From contig NZ_LMUL01000014.1 in the NCBI RefSeq assembly GCF_009765965.1, positions 124,001-188,000 of the forward strand: DNA of 64,000 bases, written 5' to 3'. Source of the DNA: Caulobacter sp. S45 (lineage in GTDB: Bacteria; Pseudomonadota; Alphaproteobacteria; Caulobacterales; Caulobacteraceae). Numbering within the stretch: position 1 is the stretch's first letter; each line of letters opens with the position of its first letter. Below, in pieces: positions 35,742 to 45,046 of this stretch. The notes below the pieces were generated by a model. That model had not been told where the DNA came from. It worked only from the letters and a program-made list of their open reading frames with translations, and made no database searches. The position numbers and the translations under genes were made by a program.

Positions 35742-35771
35742 TGTGCGATTATCGCACGCAATGTACGATTA
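35742..35771. promoter_or_regulatory. PcaU/PcaR-type operator, three 10-bp repeats
   Basis: A palindrome GTGCGAT-T-ATCGCAC (35743-35757) is followed by a third copy as a direct repeat: TGTGCGATTA at 35742-35751 and TGTACGATTA at 35762-35771, exactly 20 bases apart. It lies between divergent pcaF and the IclR gene. A palindrome plus one direct repeat is the layout described for PcaU of Acinetobacter. The core is nearly identical to the Pseudomonas PcaR site (GTTCGATAATCGCAC, from memory). Confidence 0.8.
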
Positions 35772-35815
35772 CCGCTATCGTCGCGCCTGGGCGGCTCGGC
35801 GTCAACGGAGATGTC

Positions 35816-36592
35816 GTGGGCCTGGATCACGATGCACGCACGGACCCAGACTTCATGCAGTCGCTGGCGCGGGGACTGGAGGTTCTGAGGCTGTTCGAGA
35901 CACGCGAAAGCCTGTCGACCGCCGAGGCCGCGAGCCATACAGGCCTGTCGCGGGCGGTCGCCCGCCGCTGCCTACATACCCTGACGGTGCTGGGTTATGT
36001 CGATGCGGACGAGGGGCGGCGGTTCCACCCGACGCCGGCCCTGCTGTCCCTGGCGCGGGCCTATCTGGTCCAAAATCGCCTGGCGAAGGCCGCCGATCCG
36101 ATCCTGAAGGAGATCAGCGCCCGGATGGGCGAGTCCTGCTCGCTAGGCGTGCGGGACGGAAGCGAGGTGGTTTACGTCGCGCGGGCTGAGGTGCGCCGCT
36201 TCATCTCGATAGACCTTCAGGTCGGAAGCCGGGTGCCCGCCTACTGCACATCCATGGGCCGGGTGCTGTTGGCGGCGACGCCGTTGGACGAGTTGGACGG
36301 CTTGCTCGAAGCCGCCAAGTTGGTTCAGCGTACGGGGCGAACCCTCGTGGACCCGCACGCTGTTCGCCGTGAACTGGATCGCGTGCGGGCGCAGGGCTTC
36401 GCCACCGTCGACGAGGAACTGGAGATCGGACTCCGTTCCCTGGCCGTACCCGTCCGCGACGAGGCGGGCCAGGTCGTCGCCGCCATCAACGTCGGCACCG
36501 CTCGGGAACGCAGCATCGCCAACCTGGTCGTCGAAGCCCTCCCGGTCTTGCGGGAGGCCGCTGTGCGGCTGCAATCGCGCGCGGTGGTTTAG
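35816..36592 (+). CDS. pcaR: IclR family regulator PcaR/PcaU
   Basis: A 258-residue IclR-type regulator of the PcaR/PcaU/PobR branch. The winged helix-turn-helix lies at about residues 15-75 (ARGLEVLRLFETRESLSTAEAA, then SRAVARRCLHTL). The ligand domain contains GESCSLGVRDGSEVVYVARAE and the VDEELEIGLRSLAVPV segment of the subfamily. The start is GTG at 35816 with CGGAG just upstream; there is no better start. It is divergent from the pca operon with a PcaU-type operator between, so it very probably activates pca genes in response to beta-ketoadipate or protocatechuate. Confidence 0.93.
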   Translation: MGLDHDARTDPDFMQSLARGLEVLRLFETRESLSTAEAASHTGLSRAVARRCLHTLTVLGYVDADEGRRFHPTPALLSLARAYLVQNRLAKAADPILKEISARMGESCSLGVRDGSEVVYVARAEVRRFISIDLQVGSRVPAYCTSMGRVLLAATPLDELDGLLEAAKLVQRTGRTLVDPHAVRRELDRVRAQGFATVDEELEIGLRSLAVPVRDEAGQVVAAINVGTARERSIANLVVEALPVLREAAVRLQSRAVV

Positions 36593-36630
36593 ACGCAGGG
36601 CTGCACGCCCATTGGCGCCCATAAGAACCC

Positions 36631-36642
36631 CCTGTATACAGG
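36631..36642. promoter_or_regulatory. GntR-type palindrome, distal copy
   Basis: The perfect 12-base palindrome CCTGTATACAGG lies 80 bases before the GntR start. Its GT-AT-AC core fits the FCD/FadR operator pattern. A related copy sits at 36707-36716. Confidence 0.55.
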
Positions 36643-36706
36643 ATGTCTCGACAACGCTTTTGTGGATGGGCCGATCTAGAGGATTGGCCTTTCCGGAAGG
36701 CCCAGA

Positions 36707-36716
36707 CTGTACACAG
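36707..36716. promoter_or_regulatory. GntR-type palindrome, proximal copy
   Basis: CTGTACACAG differs by one base from the distal copy core (CTGTATACAG). It ends five bases before the GntR start codon, so bound repressor would block the regulator's own translation start region. Centre-to-centre distance between the two copies is 75 bases, near seven helical turns. Confidence 0.55.
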
Positions 36717-36721
36717 GCTCG

Positions 36722-37447
36722 ATGTCCCAGACCGTCGACACCCTGCTCAAGCTCCGCGAACTGATCCTCAACGGGGAACTCGCGCCCGGCCAGCGCGTGT
36801 CGGAGCTGACCATGGTGGATCGGCTCGGCGTGTCGCGCACGCCAGTCCGGGCGGCCCTGGTGCGGCTGGAGTCGGAAGGATTGCTGGAACCCCTGGCCCA
36901 AGGCGGTCACGCGGTGGCGCGCTTCACCGAGCAGGACCTGCGCGACGCCATCGAGGTGCGCGGCGTGCTGGAAGGGCTGGCCGCCAACTTCGCCGCGCGT
37001 CGCGGGGCCGAGTCCCAGGCCCTGGACGCCCTGCGCGCCTGCGTGGACGCCATCGACGCAGCGCTGGGCGCAGACGCCCCGATCCTGGAGCGGTTCTCTC
37101 AATACGTCGCGCTGAATGAACGTTTCCACGGCTACATCGTCGACCTGGCGGGAAGCCCCTTGCTGAAACGACAGCTCGCGCGGGCGTCGGCCTTGCCCTT
37201 CGCGTCGCCCAGCGGATTCGTCATGGCCCAGGCGGCGACGCCCGAAGCGATGGCGGTGCTGGCGACGGCCCAGGCCCAGCACCGCGCCGTGCTGGAGGCG
37301 ATCGAGGATCGCGACGGCGGCCGGGCCGAGGCGGTGATGCGCGAGCACGCCCGCCTGGCCCACCAGAACCTGCGGCGCGCCCTACGCAACCGCGCCGCCA
37401 TGGGCCAGCTCCGCGGGGCGGCCCTGATCGATTTCGAAACGACCTGA
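36722..37447 (+). CDS. vanR: GntR family (FCD) regulator, probable VanR
   Basis: A 241-residue FadR/FCD-type GntR regulator. The winged helix is at residues 8-70 (LRELILNGELAPGQRVSE, then RLGVSRTPVRAALVRLESEGL). The FCD ligand domain shows DAIEVRGVLEGLAANFAA, NERFHGYIVDLAGSPLL and QHRAVLEAIEDRDGGRAEAVMREH, which includes the metal-binding histidines of the family. It lies 47 bases before vanA on the same strand. VanR regulators of vanillate demethylase are this type, so the assignment follows from context. The ribosome binding site is weak. Confidence 0.85.
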   Translation: MSQTVDTLLKLRELILNGELAPGQRVSELTMVDRLGVSRTPVRAALVRLESEGLLEPLAQGGHAVARFTEQDLRDAIEVRGVLEGLAANFAARRGAESQALDALRACVDAIDAALGADAPILERFSQYVALNERFHGYIVDLAGSPLLKRQLARASALPFASPSGFVMAQAATPEAMAVLATAQAQHRAVLEAIEDRDGGRAEAVMREHARLAHQNLRRALRNRAAMGQLRGAALIDFETT

Positions 37448-37494
37448 CGAGAACGACCTAACGGCCGGGCAGCGGCTGAAGGTGGGAGGACATG

Positions 37495-38553
37495 ATGACG
37501 ACCTACGTTCCCAACCAGTGGTACGTCGCCGGCTTCGACTACGAGATCGGCCGCAAGCCGCTGGCCCGCACCTTGTGCGGCGAAGAGGTGGTGCTCTACC
37601 GCAAGCTGGATGGCACGCCGGTGGCGATGCACGACGCCTGCCCCCATCGCCTGCTGCCCCTGTCGATGGGGATGCTGGAGGGCGACGACCTGCGCTGCCG
37701 CTACCACGGCATGATGTTCGACGCCGGCGGCCGCTGCGTGGACATGCCGACCCAGGACGGCGTGGTGCGTAACTTCCAGGTCAAGAAGGTCTATCCCGTG
37801 GTGGAGCGGTATCGCTTCATCTGGATCTGGATCGGGGAGGCCGAGAAAGCCGATGCCGCGCTGGTGCCCGACCTGTGGCCCTGCGAGCGCGAGGGCTGGA
37901 CCTTCGACGGCGGCGCCTATCACGTGAAGGCCGACTACCGGCTGATGATCGACAACCTGATGGACCTGACCCACGAGACCCACGTGCATCCGGGCACTAT
38001 CGGCCAGCCGGAAATCCTGGGCAGCCCGATCGAGACCAACAGCGAGGGCGACCGGGTTTTTGTGCGCCGCTGGATGAAGGGCATCGATGCGCCGCCGTTC
38101 TGGCGCTACGCCCTGAAGAAGCCCGGCAAGGTCGATCGCTGGCAGATTTGCGAATTCATCCCGCCGTCCGCCGTCATCATCGACGTCGGCGTGGCCCCGG
38201 AGGGGACGGGCGCGCCCGAGGGCGACCGCAGCCAGGGCGTGAACGGCTACGTCATCGATGTGCTGACGCCGGAGACCGAGACCACCGCTTGGTACTTCTG
38301 GGGGATGGCGCGCAACTTCGACCTCGCCGACCAGGGCTTCACCGCCCGTTTCAAGCAACAGCAGGGCGGGGTGTTCATGGAGGACGTGGAAATCCTCGAA
38401 GCCCAGCAGAAGCGCATCGACGCCAATCCCGACATGAAGCTCAGGGTGTTCAACATCGACGCCGGCGGCGCCCGCGCCAGGGCGGTGATCGAACGCATGA
38501 TCGCCGCCGAGAAGGCTGCCGGCGATGCGGCGCCTACGCTGGCCGCGGAATAG
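37495..38553 (+). CDS. vanA: Vanillate O-demethylase oxygenase subunit
   Basis: A Rieske non-haem iron oxygenase that demethylates vanillate to protocatechuate. The Rieske cluster motif is CPHR (about residue 50) with CRYHG about 18 residues on. The mononuclear iron site is DLTHETHVHP. Length is 352 residues, normal for VanA. I choose the second of two adjacent ATG codons (37495; the first is 37492) because of its better spacing to GGAGG. The reductase partner VanB is not next to it or elsewhere in the window, so electrons must come from a distant or shared reductase. The product enters the pca operon. Confidence 0.88.
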   Translation: MTTYVPNQWYVAGFDYEIGRKPLARTLCGEEVVLYRKLDGTPVAMHDACPHRLLPLSMGMLEGDDLRCRYHGMMFDAGGRCVDMPTQDGVVRNFQVKKVYPVVERYRFIWIWIGEAEKADAALVPDLWPCEREGWTFDGGAYHVKADYRLMIDNLMDLTHETHVHPGTIGQPEILGSPIETNSEGDRVFVRRWMKGIDAPPFWRYALKKPGKVDRWQICEFIPPSAVIIDVGVAPEGTGAPEGDRSQGVNGYVIDVLTPETETTAWYFWGMARNFDLADQGFTARFKQQQGGVFMEDVEILEAQQKRIDANPDMKLRVFNIDAGGARARAVIERMIAAEKAAGDAAPTLAAE

Positions 38554-38570
38554 GCGGGGACTGCTTGGCC

Positions 38571-39305
38571 TCAGCCGGCGAGCCGCACCGCGCCGTAGAT
38601 CACCGCCAGTCCAAGGATCGCAGCTCCCGTCGTGGAGGGAAGCGGCCGTTCGCGGTAGCTACGGGGCAGCAATTCGACCGCCCCAAGATACAGGAACGCC
38701 CCGCCGAACACGGCCAGTAGCGGCGCCAACCCATGTGGGCCGACCTGCACGACGCCGGACGCCGCGACACCCACTATCGGAGCCAGGACGTCCGCCGCCA
38801 GCCAGCCATGAGCGATGCGTCGCCGCTGCAGGCCGGCCAGGGTCAGGGTCAGGCCCACCGTGTTCATACCGTCGGACATGTCGTGCGCGACCACCGCCAG
38901 CGCGACGGGCCAGCCGATGGCAGGGGATATATGGAAGGCCAGCCCGATCGCCAGGCCGTCCAGGAAACTGTGGACCGTTAGACTGGCCGCGCCGAGATGA
39001 CTGGCCCGCGCACCGCCCTTCTCGCCCACGCCGCTCAGCAACCGATGCAGGAACATGTAGCCGGCGAAACCGCAGCCGAGCGCCAGCGCCACGCCCTGCG
39101 AGCCGTGTTCGCCGCCCAATTGAAAGGCTTCGGGGATGAGGTCGAACAGGGCCACCCCGAGCAGGGCGCCGGCGGTAAGCCCAGTCGCCAGGCGGATGCG
39201 CGCGCCAAGCCGCAACGCCAGCACGCCTCCGAGGAGGGTCGCGGCGCTCGCTGCAAGGCCGAGCACCCATACGGACACGCCGGTCATATGGGGGATCACG
39301 ATCAT
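38571..39305 (-). CDS. ZIP family metal transporter
   Basis: A zinc/iron permease with about eight TMs. The two metal-binding helices are present: HSFLDGLAIGLAF and HDMSDGMNTVGLTL. The loop between TM3 and TM4 is not His-rich but has EKGGARASH. I choose the ATG at 39305 (244 residues); a TTG at 39365 would extend it over a palindrome that looks regulatory, and an ATG at 39287 is also possible. It is convergent with vanA and has no functional link to aromatic catabolism. Confidence 0.88.
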   Translation of the reverse strand: MIVIPHMTGVSVWVLGLAASAATLLGGVLALRLGARIRLATGLTAGALLGVALFDLIPEAFQLGGEHGSQGVALALGCGFAGYMFLHRLLSGVGEKGGARASHLGAASLTVHSFLDGLAIGLAFHISPAIGWPVALAVVAHDMSDGMNTVGLTLTLAGLQRRRIAHGWLAADVLAPIVGVAASGVVQVGPHGLAPLLAVFGGAFLYLGAVELLPRSYRERPLPSTTGAAILGLAVIYGAVRLAG

Positions 39306-39311
39306 CAATAC

Positions 39312-39324
39312 GTTACATAGTAAC
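39312..39324. promoter_or_regulatory. Palindrome upstream of the ZIP gene
   Basis: GTTAC-ATA-GTAAC, arms perfect, seven bases upstream of the chosen ZIP start, in an AT-richer stretch. Metal regulators of the Fur/Zur family bind such GTTAnnnnTAAC-like palindromes in alphaproteobacteria, so this may be a Zur-type site. Needs comparison with other zinc genes. Confidence 0.4.
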
Positions 39325-39410
39325 AGTAGCGACGGGGCGGTACAGGCATCCACCCTAGACGTCAACCGTCCATCACCAGGTCTTCGCTCGACCGGAGGTC
39401 GCGCGCCTTG

Positions 39411-40292
39411 TCAGCCGGAAGGATTCAGGTCCGCTCGGCGGGCCCTCACGACATCCTGGAGCCAGCCCCGCAGAAGGCGCAGGCGGGCGGTGTCGGTCAC
39501 GTCCGGACGGGTGGCGGTCCAGAAGCGGCGTTGGAGTCTCACCTGCGAAGGCAGGACCCGGACCAGATCGCCGGCGATGAAACATGGCAGCACCCCCAGC
39601 CCGCCATCCGCCGCGATGATGGCGCGCTGGGCGAGGATCGACGAACTGCCCAGCGACGGCGTCAGGCCGGGGTGCACCTCGTCCAGATACCGAAGGGCCG
39701 GGGCGTAGATCAGGTCGTCCACGTAACCCACGATGTCCCAGGCGGTAAGGTTTTCCGGGCGCTCCGGAACGCCGGTTCGCGCGAGGTAGGCCGCCGAACC
39801 GTATAGGCCGAGTTCGTATTGGGTCAGCGGCTCCACGTGCAGCCGGGGCGAATTGGGGGCGACCAGCGTCACCGTCAAGTCGACCTCCCGCTTGGTCGGG
39901 GACAGGAAGCCGGACGCCGCCGCCAGCTCGATCCGCAAGCTTGGACGTTGCGCCCGGAGCGCGGGCAGGGCGGGGGCGATGATGGCGGCCCCGAAGGCTT
40001 CGGAGGCGCTGATGCGGACGACGCCGCCGATCAGGTCGGGTTCTCCGACCCGAAGCGTTGCATCCATCGCCGTCTGCGCCTTTAGGCCCTGTTCCAGGAC
40101 GCGGGCGCCCGCAGCGGTGAGCTGGAACCCACCCGGCGAGCGTGTCAGCAGGATCGCCTTCAGCGCGCTCTCGAACCGGGCGATCCGCCGCCCCACGGTG
40201 GCGGGATCGACGCCAAGCTGCCGCGCCGCCCCCCCGAACGAGCCGGCCTGCGCGACGGCGACGAATATCCGCAGGTCATCCCAATCGAACAT
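39411..40292 (-). CDS. LysR family transcriptional regulator
   Basis: A 293-residue LysR-type regulator. The N-terminal helix-turn-helix reads DDLRIFVAVAQAGSFGGAARQLGVD then TVGRRIARFE (residues 4-60). An effector domain follows from about residue 88 (GVVRISASEAFGAAIIAPAL). I choose the ATG at 40292 (MFDWDDL), the standard LysR start; the upstream extension is not coding-like. It is divergent from the mms operon, 110 bases away, and is its likely regulator. Direct repeats in that gap could be its site. Confidence 0.93.
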   Translation of the reverse strand: MFDWDDLRIFVAVAQAGSFGGAARQLGVDPATVGRRIARFESALKAILLTRSPGGFQLTAAGARVLEQGLKAQTAMDATLRVGEPDLIGGVVRISASEAFGAAIIAPALPALRAQRPSLRIELAAASGFLSPTKREVDLTVTLVAPNSPRLHVEPLTQYELGLYGSAAYLARTGVPERPENLTAWDIVGYVDDLIYAPALRYLDEVHPGLTPSLGSSSILAQRAIIAADGGLGVLPCFIAGDLVRVLPSQVRLQRRFWTATRPDVTDTARLRLLRGWLQDVVRARRADLNPSG

Positions 40293-40298
40293 GCAAAA

Positions 40299-40326
40299 AC
40301 GCAATCCCCATGACGCAAGAACGCAA
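40299..40326. promoter_or_regulatory. Three ACGCAA direct repeats between LysR and mmsA
   Basis: ACGCAA occurs at 40299-40304, 40313-40318 and 40321-40326, directly upstream of the LysR start in the divergent region. Repeated hexamers in this place suggest a regulator binding site. Spacings (14 and 8) are irregular, so the exact site is unclear. Confidence 0.4.
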
Positions 40327-40401
40327 TAGGGCGGCTTGAACGTCGGTGCTAGTCCAGGGCGCAAGAACGACGTTCAAGACCGAACCCAGGGAGAAGGCCG
40401 G

Positions 40402-41907
40402 ATGCGCGAGATCAACCACTTCATCGGCGGCGCCTCGGTTGCGGGCCACTCCGGCCGGTTTGGGGACGTGTTCAATCCGAACACCGGCGAGGTGCAGGCC
40501 CGCGTCCAGCTCGCCGGCCTGCGCGGGGTCGAGATGGCTGTCGAGGCCGCCGCCAAGGCCCAGCCCGAGTGGGCCGCGACCAATCCCCAGCGCCGGGCGC
40601 GGGTGATGTTCGAGTTCAAGCGGCTGGTCGAAGCCAATATGAGCGAGCTGGCCGAACTGCTGTCCAGCGAGCACGGCAAGGTCATCGCCGACAGCAAGGG
40701 CGACATTCAAAGGGGCTTGGAAGTCATTGAATTTTCTTGTGGAATCCCGCACGCTCTAAAGGGCGAATACACCGAGGGCGCCGGACCGGGCATCGACGTC
40801 TATTCCATGCGCCAGCCGCTGGGCGTGGTCGCGGGCATCACCCCGTTCAACTTCCCGGCCATGATCCCGATGTGGATGTTCGGGGTGGCGATCGCGGTCG
40901 GCAACACCTTCATCCTCAAGCCGTCGGAGCGCGACCCTTCCGTGCCGGTGCGGCTGGCCGAACTGATGATGGAGGCCGGTGCGCCCGCGGGCGTGCTGAA
41001 CGTGCTGCACGGCGACAAGGTGGTGGTGGACGCCATTCTCGAGCATCCAGACATCAAGGCCGTGAGCTTCGTCGGCTCCTCCGACATCGCCCACTACGTC
41101 TATGTGAAGGGCGCCGAGGCCGGTAAGCGGGTCCAGGCCATGGGCGGAGCCAAGAACCACGGGATTATCCTGCCCGACGCCGACATGGACCAGGTGGTCA
41201 AGGACCTGTCCGGCGCGGCCTTCGGCTCGGCCGGCGAGCGCTGCATGGCGCTGCCGGTGGCGGTGGCGGTCGGCAAGAAGACCGCCGACGATCTGCGCGA
41301 GCGGATGGTGGCCGAGATCGAGACGCTGAAGGTCGGCGTCTCCACCGACACCTCCGCCCAGTACGGCCCGGTGGTCTCCGCCGCCCATCGCCAGCGGATC
41401 AGCGACTATATCGAGATGGGCAAGGCCGAAGGCGCGGAACTGGTCGTGGACGGTCGGGGCTTCGCCCTGCAAGGGTTCGAGAAGGGCTTCTTCATCGGGC
41501 CGAGCCTGTTCGACCATGTGAAGCCGGAGATGAAGACCTACCAGGAGGAGATTTTCGGCCCGGTGCTGCAGCTCGTGCGCGCCGACAGCTTCGAGGAGGC
41601 GTTGGCCCTGCCGTCCAAGCACCAGTACGGCAACGGGGTGGCGATCTACACCCAGAACGGCCGGGCGGCGCGCGACTTCGCGGCGCGCGTGAACGTCGGC
41701 ATGGTGGGAATCAACGTGCCGATCCCGGTGCCGGTGGCCTACCATACCTTCGGCGGCTGGAAGCGCTCGGCCTTCGGCGACACCAACCAGCACGGCATGG
41801 AGGGGGTGAAGTTCTGGACCAAGGTCAAGACCGTCACCGCCCGCTGGCCCGACAGTTCGCTGGAGAGCCATAGCGACTCCAGCTTCGTCATCCCGACCAT
41901 GCAGTAG
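40402..41907 (+). CDS. mmsA: Methylmalonate-semialdehyde dehydrogenase (CoA-acylating)
   Basis: Converts methylmalonate semialdehyde to propionyl-CoA and CO2 with NAD+ and CoA, the last step of valine degradation. A 501-residue aldehyde dehydrogenase; the catalytic cysteine is in [12 protein letters not shown] (about residue 284). [20 protein letters not shown] and [23 protein letters not shown] are split here as typical MmsA landmarks near residues 150 and 455. It lacks the usual general-base glutamate segment of other ALDHs, as known for this family. The ATG at 40402 has AGGGAGAAGG upstream. It heads a seven-gene operon. Confidence 0.96.
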   Translation: MREINHFIGGASVAGHSGRFGDVFNPNTGEVQARVQLAGLRGVEMAVEAAAKAQPEWAATNPQRRARVMFEFKRLVEANMSELAELLSSEHGKVIADSKGDIQRGLEVIEFSCGIPHALKGEYTEGAGPGIDVYSMRQPLGVVAGITPFNFPAMIPMWMFGVAIAVGNTFILKPSERDPSVPVRLAELMMEAGAPAGVLNVLHGDKVVVDAILEHPDIKAVSFVGSSDIAHYVYVKGAEAGKRVQAMGGAKNHGIILPDADMDQVVKDLSGAAFGSAGERCMALPVAVAVGKKTADDLRERMVAEIETLKVGVSTDTSAQYGPVVSAAHRQRISDYIEMGKAEGAELVVDGRGFALQGFEKGFFIGPSLFDHVKPEMKTYQEEIFGPVLQLVRADSFEEALALPSKHQYGNGVAIYTQNGRAARDFAARVNVGMVGINVPIPVPVAYHTFGGWKRSAFGDTNQHGMEGVKFWTKVKTVTARWPDSSLESHSDSSFVIPTMQ

Positions 41908-41918
41908 GGGCGAACGTT

Positions 41919-43058
41919 TTGGATTTCACGCTCAACGCGGATCAGGTCGCGATCCAGGACGCGGCGCAGGCCTTCGCCGCCGCCGAGCTCGCGCCGCACT
42001 CCGCCCGCTGGGACGAGGAGAAGCACTTCCCCGTCGACGTCATGCGCAAAGCGGCGGAGCTCGGGTTCGCGGGTCTGTACGTGCGCGAGGATGTGGGCGG
42101 GTCGGCGCTGAGCCGGCTCGACGCCGTGCTGGTGTTCGAAGCCCTGTCTTATGGCGACGTGCCGGTGTCGGCCTTCATCTCGATCCACAACATGGCGAGC
42201 TGGATGATCGATCGGTACGGCTCCGAGGAGCTACGCCAGCGCTTCCTGCCGCGCCTGACCACCATGGAGCTGATCGCCTCCTACTGCCTGACCGAGCCCG
42301 GCTCAGGGTCGGACGCGGCAGCCTTGCGGACCACGGCGCGGCTGGACGGCGACCACTATGTGCTGAACGGTTCCAAGGCCTTCATCTCGGGCGCGGGGAC
42401 CAGCGACCTCTACGTGGTGATGGTGCGCACCGGCGAGGACGGGCCGAAGGGCGTGTCCACCCTGGTGGTCGAGAACGGAACGCCGGGCCTCAGCTTCGGC
42501 GCCCAGGAGCGCAAGATGGGATGGAACGCCCAGCCGACCGCCTCGGTCAACTTCGACGACTGCCGAGTGCCGGTGGCCAATCGCGTCGGCGCGGAGGGCG
42601 AAGGTTTCCGCATCGCCATGTCGGGCTTGGACGGCGGGCGGCTGAACATCGGGGCCTGCTCGCTCGGCGGGGCCGGCTTGGCGCTCGACACCTCCAAGGC
42701 CTACCTGGAGACGCGCAAGCAGTTCGGCCAGCCCCTGAAGGACTTCCAGGCGCTGCAGTTCAAGCTGGCCGACATGGCCACCGAACTGGAGGCCGCCCGG
42801 CTGATGATCCGCAACGCCGCCGACGCGCTCGATCGCAAGGACCGTTCCGCCACCAAGCTCTGCGCCATGGCCAAGCGCTTCGCCACCGATACGGGTTTCT
42901 CCGTCGCCAACGAGGCGCTGCAACTGCACGGCGGCTACGGCTATCTGCGCGACTATCCGCTGGAACGGATCGTGCGCGACCTGCGCGTGCACCAGATACT
43001 GGAAGGCACCAACGAGATCATGCGGGTGATCACCGCGCGCGAGATCTTCCGCCAATGA
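41919..43058 (+). CDS. Acyl-CoA dehydrogenase, probable isobutyryl-CoA dehydrogenase
   Basis: A 379-residue FAD acyl-CoA dehydrogenase. Visible landmarks are [15 protein letters not shown] (first signature), [27 protein letters not shown] and the C-terminal EGTNEIM with the catalytic glutamate. The mms context points to isobutyryl-CoA as substrate. The start is a TTG at 41919 with AGGGG upstream; no ATG in frame would keep the N-terminus. Its stop overlaps the next gene (ATGA). Confidence 0.92.
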   Translation: MDFTLNADQVAIQDAAQAFAAAELAPHSARWDEEKHFPVDVMRKAAELGFAGLYVREDVGGSALSRLDAVLVFEALSYGDVPVSAFISIHNMASWMIDRYGSEELRQRFLPRLTTMELIASYCLTEPGSGSDAAALRTTARLDGDHYVLNGSKAFISGAGTSDLYVVMVRTGEDGPKGVSTLVVENGTPGLSFGAQERKMGWNAQPTASVNFDDCRVPVANRVGAEGEGFRIAMSGLDGGRLNIGACSLGGAGLALDTSKAYLETRKQFGQPLKDFQALQFKLADMATELEAARLMIRNAADALDRKDRSATKLCAMAKRFATDTGFSVANEALQLHGGYGYLRDYPLERIVRDLRVHQILEGTNEIMRVITAREIFRQ

Positions 43059-44104
43059 CCGAACTGCCCGTCATCGCACGCGTCGAGAACGGCTGGGGTC
43101 GGCTGACGCTGAACCGGCCTAAGGCGCTGCACGCGCTGAACACCGAGATGTGCCGGTTGATGATCGAGGCGCTCGCGGCGTGGCGCAACGATCCGGCGGT
43201 CAAGGCGGTGCTGCTCGACCATTCGGGAGAGCGTGGTTTCTGCGCCGGCGGCGATATCCGCATGATCGCCGAGAGCGGGGCGGCCCACGGGACAGAGGCC
43301 CAGGCCTTCTTCCATGCGGAATACCGGCTCAACGCCCTGCTGTTCGCCTATGCCAAGCCGGTGGTGGCGATCATGGACGGGATCGTCATGGGCGGAGGAG
43401 TCGGGATTTCGGCTCCGGCCACCTATCGCATCGCCACCGAGCGCACCGTCTTCGCCATGCCCGAGACCGGGATCGGCCTGTTCCCCGACGTGGGCGGCGG
43501 CTGGTTCCTGCCGCGCCTGCCGGGCGAGACGGGCATGTGGCTGGCCCTGACCGGCGCGCGGCTCAAGGCGGCCGACTGCCTGCTGCTGGGCGTCGCCACC
43601 GACTATGTCAGCCAGGCGAGGGTCGATGCCCTGAAGGCCGCGCTCCTCCGCCAACCAGACGCCATCGACACCGTCGTCACCGAGTTCGAGGAGGCGGCCG
43701 GCGAGCCCCCCCTGGCGCAACACCGCGACGCCATCGACCGGACCTTCGGCGGCGACAGCGTCGAGGCGATCTTCCAGGCGCTCGAAGACGACGGATCGGA
43801 CTGGTCCCGCCAGCAACTTGACCTGTTGAGGAGCAAGTCGCCCCAGGCGATGAAGGTCGCCTTCCGCCAGCTCCGCCAGGGCCGCGGCATGGCCAGCTTC
43901 GAGGACGAGATGGCGGTCGAATACCGGATCGCCTCGCGCGTCTGCCGCCTGCATGATTTCCAGGAGGGCGTGCGTGCGGTGATCGTGGACAAGGACAACG
44001 CCCCCCGCTGGGACCCGGCGACGCTCAGCGGTGTCAGCGACGCCCGCCTGGACGATATCTTCGCCGATCTGCCTGAGGGCGACGAATGGACGCCGCTCGC
44101 CTAA
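43055..44104 (+). CDS. 3-hydroxyisobutyryl-CoA hydrolase
   Basis: A 349-residue crotonase-fold enzyme of the HIBCH type. It hydrolyses 3-hydroxyisobutyryl-CoA, releasing 3-hydroxyisobutyrate for MmsB. Landmarks are [11 protein letters not shown] (oxyanion hole), [13 protein letters not shown], and [14 protein letters not shown] with the catalytic Glu/Asp of the hydrolase branch. It is longer than enoyl-CoA hydratases by a C-terminal extension typical of HIBCH. The ATG overlaps the dehydrogenase stop by four bases. Confidence 0.92.
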   Translation: MTELPVIARVENGWGRLTLNRPKALHALNTEMCRLMIEALAAWRNDPAVKAVLLDHSGERGFCAGGDIRMIAESGAAHGTEAQAFFHAEYRLNALLFAYAKPVVAIMDGIVMGGGVGISAPATYRIATERTVFAMPETGIGLFPDVGGGWFLPRLPGETGMWLALTGARLKAADCLLLGVATDYVSQARVDALKAALLRQPDAIDTVVTEFEEAAGEPPLAQHRDAIDRTFGGDSVEAIFQALEDDGSDWSRQQLDLLRSKSPQAMKVAFRQLRQGRGMASFEDEMAVEYRIASRVCRLHDFQEGVRAVIVDKDNAPRWDPATLSGVSDARLDDIFADLPEGDEWTPLA

Positions 44105-44128
44105 GCGCGGCGCGATAGGGAGTATCCA

Positions 44129-45046
44129 ATGAGCCGCGTCGCCTTCATCGGGCTTGGCAATATGGGCGGGGGCATGGCCGCCAACCAGGTAAAGGCCGGC
44201 CATCAGGTCCAGGCCTTCGATCTCAACGCCCAGGCCCTGGCGCGGGCGCACGGCGCCGGCTGCACCGTGGCGGAGACCGCCGCCCTCGCCGTCGCCGAGG
44301 CGGAGGTAGTGATCACCATGCTGCCGGCGGGGGCCCATGTGCGGCAGGTGTTCGCCGACAGCGTGCTGCCCCATGCGCAGAGAGGCGCCCTGCTGATCGA
44401 CTGCTCGACCATCGACGTGGACAGCGCCCGCGCGGTCGGCGCCCAGGCCAAGGCGGCTGGGTTCGACTTCGCCGACGCGCCGGTTTCGGGCGGGATCGCG
44501 GCGGCGGAGGCGGGGAGCCTGACCTTCATGGTCGGCTGCGATGAAGCGTTGTTCCCCAAGGTGGAGCAGGCGCTGGCCCCCATGGCCAAGGCCGTGGTCC
44601 ATGCCGGCGAAGCGGGGGCGGGCCAGGCGGCCAAGATCTGCAACAACATGGTGCTCGGCGTATCCATGCTGGGCGTGTGCGAAGCCTTCGCCCTGGCCGA
44701 GAAGCTCGGACTGGCGGCCGACAAGTTCTACGACATCGCCTCGAAGTCCTCCGGCCAGTGCTGGTCGATCACCAGCTATTGCCCCTGGCCGGGCGTCGGC
44801 CCCGCCTCGCCGGCCGACAAGGGCTATGAAGGCGGCTTCCTGTCGGCCCTGATGCTGAAAGACTTGAAGCTGGCGCAGGAGGCCGCCGCACGCGCCGGCG
44901 CGGCGACCCCGCTGGGCGCCCAGGCCGAAGCCATGTACGCCCTGTTCGATCGTCTGGGCTTCGGCGGCAAGGATTTCTCGGCCGTGCTGCAGCTGATGCG
45001 CGGGCGGCTCGACGAACTGGACGAGACGGTTAGGGGAGGCGGCTGA
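44129..45046 (+). CDS. mmsB: 3-hydroxyisobutyrate dehydrogenase
   Basis: Oxidises 3-hydroxyisobutyrate to methylmalonate semialdehyde with NAD+. The 305-residue protein has the Rossmann motif [10 protein letters not shown] at residue 7, [14 protein letters not shown] (about 115-128), the catalytic lysine in [12 protein letters not shown] (about 170) and the C-terminal [15 protein letters not shown] lies six bases before ATG. Its stop overlaps the next start (TGATG). Confidence 0.96.
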   Translation: MSRVAFIGLGNMGGGMAANQVKAGHQVQAFDLNAQALARAHGAGCTVAETAALAVAEAEVVITMLPAGAHVRQVFADSVLPHAQRGALLIDCSTIDVDSARAVGAQAKAAGFDFADAPVSGGIAAAEAGSLTFMVGCDEALFPKVEQALAPMAKAVVHAGEAGAGQAAKICNNMVLGVSMLGVCEAFALAEKLGLAADKFYDIASKSSGQCWSITSYCPWPGVGPASPADKGYEGGFLSALMLKDLKLAQEAAARAGAATPLGAQAEAMYALFDRLGFGGKDFSAVLQLMRGRLDELDETVRGGG

